Shown here: piece after piece, positions 7,203-13,452 of the stretch
Position numbering within the stretch: the first letter of the stretch is position 1
Layout: each line of letters begins with the position of its first letter
Assembly: GCA_003024985.2 (NCBI GenBank)
Contig: PXIH01S0020951.1
DNA: 13,452 nt
Direction: 5' to 3' (one strand)
Origin: Euperipatoides rowelli
Lineage: Eukaryota; Onychophora; Udeonychophora; Euonychophora; Peripatopsidae
The notes under the pieces: model-generated
Database searches by the model: none
What the model was told of the DNA's origin: nothing
Seen by the model: only the letters and a program-made list of their open reading frames with translations
Translations under genes and position numbers: made by a program

Positions 7203-7320
7203 TCAATAACTTTCCAAGTCGTTGAATATATCAAATTTAATTACTTCCCTGGCATCTTCATCATCTTGATTCCTTTCTTGCATGAAACTTTTTCTATATA
7301 TGGGAGGGATGCGGCAGGTC
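7203..7320 (-). CDS. Candidate coding exon, unrecognised
   Basis: On the minus strand a long pyrimidine-rich tract, TTTTCCACCTTACAACTTATCTCACAG, written here in two parts (TTTTCCACCTTACAAC and TTATCTCACAG), precedes base 7320 and is the best splice acceptor in the window. The open frame after it encodes RTCRIPPIYRKSFMQERNQD and then an acidic stretch DDEDARE, ending NDLESY with TGA at 7205-7203. The open frame extends further upstream to 7439, but that part is AT-rich and more likely intron. It could be a terminal exon or could splice on at GAA/GTAATT near 7236. The phase does not match the YHEAV frame of the next candidate exon 69 bases away. No family recognised. Confidence 0.38.
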
Positions 7321-7440
7321 CTGTGAGATAAGTTGTAAGGTGGAAAAGTTGTATATTGGATATTCAAATGTCCAAGAAAAATAACGAATAATAAATTATT
7401 CTGGGAAGATACAGAAATATTTATCACTTTAATTAGCATA

Positions 7441-8556
7441 TGTGTACATACTACAAAAGAAAATAGCCCCTAATTTATATTATTACTAGATCTGTCTTTT
7501 TTTGTACTGATTGTAATCAGAGCTGAGATTTAAGAATTTAGCACCTCTGGGCACAAATCTTTTGGGCACCCCCCATTCCCTAAAATTTATATATACTATA
7601 AATGGATTTTATAATATTGCAGCATACTACCTAATTTATTTAACACAACACCAGGAATTTTTAAAACTAAAATATTTGAAAGTCGTTTATGACAATAATA
7701 AACATACCTTCTTCAGAGATGCACCATAAAGGTGAAAGACAGAAGTTCAGAAAACCATGTGTCTCCTCCCTAGTATACACGAATATTTCAATTTTTTTTA
7801 AGTGAAATCCGTTAAATTTCCCATTTTTTTAATACTAAACTAACTTCATATTAATCTTAAATTGGTTAGCAACAAATAATTTCACTATTATCTACTAAAA
7901 AATCAGGCCACTGCCCGCCCTCCAACTTCTTTTAATCGTTGTTATTTTATGCACATTATTTAAAGATTAAGAAAACAGAAAGTTTATTCTGGTGAATCAT
8001 CTAATTCAGTGTTTTCTCTTTGTGATGACCTTTATTAAATTAATCTAAGTGATTTGTCAATTTATTTTTAATATTAAAATTAAATTAATCCTATTTAATA
8101 AACTCCTTTAGTTTCTATTGTCTTGTGTGTGGCTAATTGCTAAATTACTAGTCAGCTTATTTTCATCCAATTCTCCAAATATTATAATCCTTTTCAACAA
8201 TCCTGATATTTTTGTTTATATTAAGGTATGGTCAAGCATAAATCATGCATAGATTTAGCAAATGAATTGAAAGTTCGAGTTGAAGGAGGCAAAAACGATC
8301 ATAAAAATAAAAAAGTGCAATGTTTGAAGTGGTTTAAGAATATTTTTTAAAAAATAGATTTATATGTAGTTTTCCTAAAAATATTTTGTTTAATTAATCA
8401 ATTTGTAAAAATTTAAATAGAACATATAAAAATTCCAAAGTTTATTATATGTTTACAAAAAATAAAATCGTTATGCTGATGTTTATTTGAAGCAGCCCTA
8501 GACTGAAATGTCGCTACATATCCCATAAGAAATTAAATCAAAAGAGTTATTTTATA
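7441..8556. other. Stretch without gene; possible decayed transposon piece
   Basis: Mostly AT-rich. GCACCTCTGGGCAC, then TTTGGGCACCCCCC at 7541-7574 and CCACTGCCCGCCCTCC at 7909-7924 are GC-rich islands of the kind found near the ends of invertebrate hAT-type elements, but I cannot define termini or a target duplication. Nothing else is recognisable. Confidence 0.35.
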
Positions 8557-8568
8557 GTGGCTAAAGCA

Positions 8569-8700
8569 CCTCATACACATAACAATTTGTCCATGGAGCT
8601 GGTAAGATCCATGGACAAATGGATCTTACGAGGAATGACAGACAAATCTTATGTGTTGGCCTGCCTGTGGATAAATCATAATGACGTTCGTCAAGTCTGT
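8569..8700. repeat. Degenerate 28-30 bp motif copies
   Basis: Variants of GGACAAATCNTTAYGTGTATGG occur at about 8613, 8643 and 8671 on the plus strand (spacings of about 30 and 28) and in reverse orientation at 8569-8596. The same motif returns at 9573-9720. These look like remnants of a minisatellite, though divergence is high. The 75-codon frame here lacks an ATG start. Confidence 0.4.
8585..8629. repeat. Two overlapping, mutually exclusive perfect hairpins
   Basis: The 13-bp arms ATTTGTCCATGGA (8585-8597) and 8608-8620 pair around a 10-base loop. The 10-bp arms GTAAGATCCA (8602-8611) and TGGATCTTAC (8620-8629) pair around an 8-base loop. The segment 8608-8620 is used by both, so only one can form at a time in a single strand. 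Confidence 0.85.
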
Positions 8701-8784
8701 TGCCATTCAACTGTGCTCATAAACCCGGTCCAAAGACAAGTCATGTCTGAGCGTGTATGGCATTGCTGCTTGTCGTTGAAGTGA

Positions 8785-9235
8785 TTCCAAAAATCTAGAC
8801 AAGGACTATCTGTTCCATTCAAAGCCTATTTCCCAAATACGTACATTAGTTGTTATAGCAACATGAATCGCATAACTCCTTTTTTTCTATTTGCACCATT
8901 AACACTCTTTCCAATTAAATTTTATCTAGCACTGTATTTTAATGGAATGTACTAGGTAGCGGTAATCAATGATGTTGGGCAGAATTTTTCAAACTAGGCT
9001 ATACCAGTCATTCTCATGTCTGTGGGACATAAATAACAAAGATTATAAAAGTGGCATATGAACATTTGTTAAAAAAAAATGCAGGAGATTTTCACTGATG
9101 GCAACAAAGATTGGTTATTGAAAAAAAAAAAAAACTTTTGTTCGGCCTTTGGAAGGGAATTAAAAAAAAGCATGATAATAAATTATAATATAATCCTAGA
9201 AGACTATGTAATGTTTCAAACTTAATAAAACTATA
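8785..9235. other. Stretch without recognisable gene
   Basis: AT-rich with A runs near 9070, 9120 and 9163. No exon, RNA gene or element ends seen. Confidence 0.6.
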
Positions 9236-9360
9236 GACGATTGTTTACGAAGAGAGAGAAAGAGATTTAGTCAAAATCTTTTTTTTTTACAAAGTGAGTT
9301 AATAAAGTTTGACGATTATAAAAATAATAATAATGAAGAGAGAGGGAGAGAGAAATAGTC
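9236..9360 (+). repeat. Two diverged GA-rich direct repeats
   Basis: GACGATTGTTTACGAAGAGA (9236) and GACGATTATAAAAATAATAA (9311) each lead into a GAGAGA tract and then GATTTAGTC or GAAATAGTC. The copies are about 75 bases apart, and the second abuts the hairpin MITE. Confidence 0.6.
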
Positions 9361-9493
9361 CTTTATTAATAGATGGTTGTAGATGAGGAATTTTTTTTAA
9401 AACAACTTGCTATTGGCTATTATTTGAGACAAATAATGGCTAAGAAAAATTAAAAAAAAAATCCTCCTCTACAACCATCTATTAATAGAGGAT
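9358..9493. mobile_element. Hairpin MITE, 136 bp, probable TA target
   Basis: Arms of about 41 bases (9358-9398 and 9453-9493, core TATTAATAGATGGTTGTAGA) match at about 37 of 41 positions and are flanked by TA on each side (9356-9357 and 9494-9495). The apex contains a further stem, ATTATTTG/CAAATAAT around AGA (9419-9437), so almost the whole element folds into one rod. Long terminal inverted repeats with TA duplication suit a Tc1/mariner-type MITE. A hairpin-RNA source is an alternative. Confidence 0.7.
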
Positions 9494-9572
9494 TATAGCT
9501 ATAGCTATGGCTGCTTTACTAGAGTTTGAATGAACAGGTGCCATTTAAAAGTATGGATCGTCAAATATAGCG

Positions 9573-9720
9573 GTCACGTGTGTAGATTCATCTGGGTTTA
9601 TACAGTCGTGTCTGTGGATAGATCGTTGTGTGTGTGGAGAATGTTTTCTTCAGACATGGCCTGTCAAGGATTTATCCACATCCCAGGTATGAGGACAAAT
9701 CGTTACGTGTATGGGGCTCT
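9573..9720 (+). repeat. Second cluster of the degenerate GACAAATC motif
   Basis: CTGTGGATAGATCGTTGTGT at about 9610 and GAGGACAAATCGTTACGTGT at about 9689 match the motif of 8569-8700. A reading frame of 66 codons crosses it but shows no recognisable domain. The cluster is less AT-rich than its flanks. Confidence 0.4.
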
Positions 9721-9730
9721 TAAAAAATAA

Positions 9731-10825
9731 CCCATTAAATACGCAGTAGTTCAATCATTATAAAGGAGTTCACTTCACTACACTAAGAAAACATAAGTGC
9801 GATTGCATTTTTTAACGCATTTTAATAATTGAATATTTCAATTTTTTTAAAAAATTAAATTAGACATTCAATTTATTTTTTACCTTTACGATTTTACTAA
9901 GTTAATTTTCCATAATAAACTAACTTTAATTCAAAATAAAATTGAAAACATACGATTTGGTAAAGAAATTAATCTAGTTTTTTTTTCCAAAAGAACTTTG
10001 TATTAGCCTATAGCATATTATAGGAAAATTTAAATTATTATTATTATTAGGTTTATTATTCACAATCAACAAAATATATGAAATTAATTTTATTCAACTT
10101 TAAAATTTGAGCATGAAAGGATATACATTCTAATTACAATGATTATGAAAAATATTCGCTAAATTTTAATAACAACCAGAAATATATAGAGAGAACATAA
10201 AATGAAAATATTTTCAGCTCAAAAAGCTTAGTCAGTCATCTACTGTACATTGACGATTGTGAATAAGAGTTCAAGAAGACTCTTTGCAAAAACAGTAGAC
10301 AACGGTACGGTAATAACAATCTTAATGGTCTATTCTAGTTCATTACCTGGTTTTTTTATCCAGCTCACCTTCATAGTAATCCTACATAAATAATATAAAT
10401 AAATAACAAAAACAACAACTGTTTACAAACAAAAAATTCAAACAGCTATCCCGGCGCCAACATCCTGGTCATTGATTTTATTAACAAAGATTTTTATAGA
10501 GTATATTTTTTAATGCAAATAAAAGAACTAAAACTGTTAAAGTTTTATTTTCACCCTACTTGTGTTTATTTTGGGTGGTTTTTACTGTAAAGAAAAAAAA
10601 TAAGTGCTATTGAACTGATCTACACAATCGGATTGTTTTGTGGAGGATTTAACTACCATACATTTCTAGCTTATCATGTTTACAAAATGGCAAAGTGATT
10701 CACGAAGTGATATGTAATGTACATTTTATTCTTATTTTAGAACGAGAGATGATGCTAATTAGCTGGAAGGAAATTGAGAATCATGCCATCGTACTCTTTT
10801 TTGGACCAAAACAATAAAGTTTTAA
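9731..10825. other. Stretch without recognisable gene
   Basis: AT-rich with short microsatellites (TTA near 10037). A T7A6 run lies at 9842-9854, and a 7-bp inverted repeat CTACTGT/ACAGTAG around 10240-10298 encloses a smaller hairpin. Nothing convincingly coding. Confidence 0.55.
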
Positions 10826-10840
10826 TTGACTAACGATTTT

Positions 10841-11490
10841 ATTTTTTTATAAATAAAATTCTTTATTGCACAACGAACAGTTAGGATAACAATCTGTTGC
10901 CTAAAACCACTTGTTTAGACATGAAAATAATAAACAAATAAGAAACAAACTAAAAAAAAACAATAAATGTTAGTCATTGCAGTGACTCAGCCAGACCATT
11001 AAATTCTACCAATATAAATTCAGGGAGATATCATGAACAAATCTTTATCCCAAAGGCGATCAACTTCTGTATCGGTCAAGTTGAAAAGATCTTCCGTATA
11101 TGCTTTAGTGATTTTATCCAAAATTATGCCACCTATGTCATGCTTTCNGTCTTGGTTGAATATAAGGCAGCATCTATATACCCATACTGCGTAAAGTAGC
11201 ACTATGTAAACATTTTTCACATTTGCAGGAATTTGCGTCAACTCTGTATTATGGTTAATGGCTATTTTTAAACAGTTCTGAATTTTGGCATAAAAAACTC
11301 CTTGTTTTCTCACAATCCCAAAAAATATGTCTATATGTCACAACAAACTTATGACAACTAACACATTTGACATTTTCATATTGCGTCATTCCTATCTTAA
11401 CCAATCTACTTTGAGTCGGCAGTATCTGTAACACAAGTTTTATATAGAAATTTTCAACATTTGGAGATAGCTTTAGTTTTTTCGCTTTAT
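10841..11490 (-). mobile_element. 5'-truncated non-LTR retrotransposon (LINE), 650 bp
   Basis: The 15-bp word TTGACTAACGATTTT flanks the insert at 10826-10840 and 11491-11505. On the minus strand the insert carries the end of a reverse-transcriptase-type ORF, a 3' untranslated region of about 170 bases, an AATAAA signal (10862-10867 on the plus strand) and an A/T-rich tail at 10841-10860. A target duplication, an A-rich 3' end and loss of everything 5' are the product of target-primed reverse transcription that stopped early. Clade unassigned; the finger-containing C-terminus occurs in several LINE groups. Confidence 0.85.
11020..11487 (-). pseudogene. C-terminal fragment of LINE ORF2 with CCHC-type finger
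   Basis: Read on the minus strand from 11487, the frame gives KLKLSPNVENFYIKLVLQ, then SRLVKIGMTQYENVKC and CVSCHKFVVTYRHIFWDCEK. The spacing C-x2-C-x8-H-x4-C (11312-11365) matches the zinc-binding finger found after the reverse transcriptase domain of many LINEs (zf-RVT type). Around 11285-11315 the frame shifts. The rest continues as QNCLKIAINHNTELTQ and VKNVYIVLLYAVWVYRC, then LTDTEVDRLWDKDLF, ending at a TGA near 11020. The hydrophobic LLYAVWVYRC block is where LINE tails usually have a similar motif. An undetermined base lies at 11148. The fragment has no catalytic reverse transcriptase motifs and cannot be active. Confidence 0.75.
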
Positions 11491-11505
11491 TTGACTAACG
11501 ATTTT

Positions 11506-11995
11506 GATCTTCAAATCAATTAAAGTCCTATCTTTAGTAATGGAAAAAAAGTAGGCTATATGTTTTTCCGAGAACTTGTGCAATTTTTTACAATGCAAGT
11601 TATAGGTGCAATTACAAATGAAAGGTAAAATTGTTTATAAATACCATGTAAGAGAGAAAGCTAAAAATGTTTTTCACAAAAATATAAGATTTAAAAGCAG
11701 CTCAGCGTGATAGTAATAAAAGCGATGAGAATGCACAGGCCTAAATACCACTCTTGACAACCACCTAACTGGAATTCACGCTAGATTTCGCTGGAAAAAC
11801 TTTAGACATGATGTCAAATTGCAGTCTTATACGCATATTTTGATAAATATTGGTATAAAGTCGAATTTTGAAGCACTGTTATACCAAATATAACACAAGC
11901 ATTTTTTTTTTTATAAAAATACATCTAAATCAATGAAGATGAAATAGGCATTTATAAACCACTTTAATGGTCTTTAATTCTGTAATATTAGCACA
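11506..11995. other. Stretch without recognisable gene
   Basis: AT-rich. The only structure seen is an 8-bp inverted repeat TTGGTATA (11850-11857)/TATACCAA (11880-11887). Confidence 0.55.
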
Positions 11996-12061
11996 GGGGA
12001 TGTGCGTTATTGATTAACACAATAATGCACACACCCTGTGTTAATCAATAATGCACACCCC
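11996..12061. repeat. Long imperfect palindrome with internal direct repeat
   Basis: The arm 11996-12020 (GGGGATGTGCGTTATTGATT...) pairs with 12038-12061 with one substitution and one bulge. The 17-base loop starts AATAATGCACAC, which is itself repeated at 12047-12058, so the sequence is both an inverted repeat and a 26-base direct repeat. It may be a very small foldback transposon. No target duplication recognised. Confidence 0.8.
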
Positions 12062-12145
12062 CTAGGATTGCCAAGGCCATCAAACTTTTTAATCTAGATT
12101 ACATTTATTTATAAAACATGTCAATTGTAATATATTTACTTTTAA

Positions 12146-12288
12146 CTCATTGAATGCCACAAGGCTATTAGGTGGTTTGTTCCCAGATGCCAACCCAGGA
12201 TAAACATGTTTCTAAACTATGAGTTATCTTGTAGTTGGCTTCCAGAACAAGATTGTCAAATACGATCTCGTAGTTGGTAGTCAACGTG
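12146..12288. mobile_element. Second piggyBac-like short element, 143 bp
   Basis: TTAA at 12142-12145 is followed by CTCATTGAATGCCA. On the other strand TTAA (12289-12292) is followed by CACGTTGACTACCA. The ends agree at 10 of 14 positions and resemble the TTAA-CMCRTTGAMTGCC ends seen in many piggyBac-like elements. It differs from the 687-922 MITE. Short open frames across it on the minus strand are not credible genes. Confidence 0.55.
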
Positions 12289-12422
12289 TTAAAGAGATAA
12301 GCATAGTTTTTTTTTTTTTTTAAATGAAGGATTATATTTGCAAAATAATATTGTGACATTGTTTAGGCGTTTTGAAGTATGAACCTTAAAAAAAAGATCC
12401 AATATTATTCTTAAATCTATAA

Positions 12423-12734
12423 GCACATTGCATAGTCTATGAGCATGGCCCATTGAGTGCAAGAGATGCCTTGAGACATTGGAACTGGTTGCCACAGAAA
12501 AAAATGATACTGATTTCCATCTTCTGTACATGGTTTGGAAGTTCATGAATAACAAAGGTCCTCCTTGCTTAAGAAATCTGCTTGGTGAATCATGCTGACA
12601 AAATACATGTCCAAAACACTCAAGAGTCTAAAATCTAACATGTTAGTAATTGGAAAACTACTCAGGTATCCAAAGCATTTTCTAAACTTGTGCCCAATAT
12701 ATGGAATAGTCTCCATAGTCCCACTCAGATTTGA
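12423..12734 (+). pseudogene. Decayed C-terminus of a different LINE reverse transcriptase
   Basis: Three frames in sequence give the familiar LINE tail. 12423 onward reads AHCIVYEHGPLSARDALRHW and NWLPQKK. After an A7 run (12498-12504) the frame shifts to DTDFHLLYMVWKFMNNKGPP and CLRNLL, with a stop at 12596. After a further shift KAFSKLVPNIWNSLHSPTQI ends at TGA 12732. The LHWLP-like, NxxGPPYL-like and WNSLP-like blocks, in this order, are what CR1, L2 and RTE-X type LINEs have downstream of the reverse transcriptase. At least two frameshifts and several stops show it is dead. No finger motif like that at 11312-11365 is seen, so it is a different family. It may continue to about 12880. Confidence 0.65.
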
Positions 12735-12884
12735 GTTCTAGTTTTGTTTCTAAAACATGCAACTCAAATCGACATAACTCAAATTGAGTATTAAATTTCA
12801 ATAGGAATACATTTAAATGCTCAGCAGCCGTGCTGGTGGTCATACTCAATGCCACACAATTACCATGCCTTGACTTCTTCAAAT

Positions 12885-13152
12885 AAAAATGTAAGATTAA
12901 GGTTCAAAGTGTCCAAAAGTTTATTAAAGTTTGTCTTTTTGTATACAACTATAAAAAAAAAAATATTGGTATAGCCAGCATAGCCACTAGTTAGGCTACT
13001 CTGTTTTCTACCCTCTTGCCAGATCCCAGCCTTAGTTCAGTTGACGTCCACTCTTAATTTTATTGGGTAAATTTACTACAAAAGCAGAGAACGGTGGGTG
13101 GATTTCTCAGTAGGATTTATTTCTTCCACCACTTCTGTCATAAGGGCAGTCC
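12885..13152. other. Stretch without recognisable gene
   Basis: AT-rich with an A run at 12953-12963. No exon or element end found. Confidence 0.5.
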
Positions 13153-13452
13153 CAGTGGCGTAGCTACTGCCCGGGAAGCCGGAGAAAGTCTGGAGGCCCA
13201 ACTCAATGGGGAGCCCCCATGAATTAATCAGAATCATTCTGATTAATGTTGGATTTTAGGCTATTCATTTTTTTACTAACAGCTTTTTCCTAACTTTTGT
13301 TTCAGCAAACTCATACATAATTTGGGGAAGTTTTTTTCTCAAATGTTTAAATTTCAACTCGTGCACAAAATAAAAATTTGAGAAAATGTAGCCTACCAAA
13401 AACTAATGACTAAAGCCATATCCTGAAATTACTCTCCCAAAATTTACAATAC
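13153..13452 (+). mobile_element. Possible hAT-type transposon end, runs off window
   Basis: CAGTGGCGTAGCTACTGCCC at 13153 resembles the CAGTGGCGTA-type termini of invertebrate hAT elements, with GC-rich sequence inside (to about 13220) and AT-rich sequence after. The matching opposite end and an 8-bp duplication are not within the window, so the assignment is tentative. Confidence 0.35.
13223..13247. repeat. Perfect 25-bp palindrome
   Basis: ATTAATCAGAAT and ATTCTGATTAAT flank a single central C, with no mismatch in 12 pairs. It sits about 70 bases inside the putative hAT-type end. Confidence 0.9.

Noticed and set aside
7541-7924. A defined hAT element
   Set aside because: GC-rich islands are suggestive, but no paired termini or 8-bp duplication could be found.
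8557-8784. 75-codon frame on the plus strand
   Set aside because: It has no ATG at its start, lies over degenerate repeats and inverted repeats, and shows no recognisable domain.
9530-9730. 66-codon frame on the plus strand
   Set aside because: It covers degenerate copies of the GACAAATC motif, with no domain and no splice signals that I trust.
12168-12555. Minus-strand frames of 63 and 88 codons
   Set aside because: They are antisense to, or span the edge of, the piggyBac-like element and the plus-strand LINE remnant. Lysine runs come from a T homopolymer.
12682-12882. Minus-strand 66-codon frame
   Set aside because: It is antisense to the decayed LINE tail, whose plus-strand blocks are recognisable.

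Overview
The window is AT-rich (I estimate under 30% GC by eye) animal-type intergenic or intronic DNA with no intact protein-coding gene. It has no bacterial gene packing, and the long open frames it contains are transposon fragments, repeat shadows or possible exons. The mix of repeats (tRNA-derived SINEs, non-LTR retrotransposon tails, Helitrons ending in CTAG, piggyBac-type TTAA elements, TAGGCTA-type words) suits an aquatic invertebrate, possibly a mollusc. That placement is an inference. Two ambiguous bases (2375 and 11148) show it is a draft assembly.

Layout, left to right. 1-68 is the 3' end of a Helitron. 246-561 is a minus-strand tRNA-derived SINE between 15-bp target duplications. 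687-922 is a TTAA-flanked piggyBac-like MITE. 1762-1894 holds two adjacent long palindromes that share a core word. 2149-2587 is a second SINE whose tRNA-like head is repeated five times. 2709-2790 has a GC-rich inverted repeat and a 14-bp tandem duplication. 2887-3454 is an array of about 150-bp units, each carrying a hairpin. The array is interrupted by a 1,565-bp non-autonomous DNA transposon (3463-5027; 8-bp target duplication, 29-bp terminal inverted repeats) and resumes at 5051. 5845-6375 is a complete short Helitron made of three tandem units, each ending in a copy of the 3'-terminal hairpin motif.

6761-7320 is the only region that looks like host coding sequence: three exon-like segments on the minus strand with plausible splice sites, not recognised and not joinable into one frame. 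8569-9720 holds degenerate copies of a 20-30 bp motif and a pair of mutually exclusive hairpins, with a hairpin MITE at 9358-9493. 10841-11490 is a 5'-truncated LINE on the minus strand, delimited by a 15-bp duplication and still encoding a recognisable C-terminal CCHC-type finger. 11996-12061 is a long imperfect palindrome, 12146-12288 a second piggyBac-like short element, and 12423-12734 the decayed C-terminus of a different LINE on the plus strand. 13153 onward starts with a sequence resembling a hAT-type terminus that runs off the window.

Nothing here acts as an operon or pathway. The region is a layered deposit of cut-and-paste, rolling-circle and copy-and-paste elements. The most unusual features are the hairpin-unit array with its datable insertion, the Helitron with serial 3' ends, the SINE with a multiplied promoter head, and the twin palindromes.
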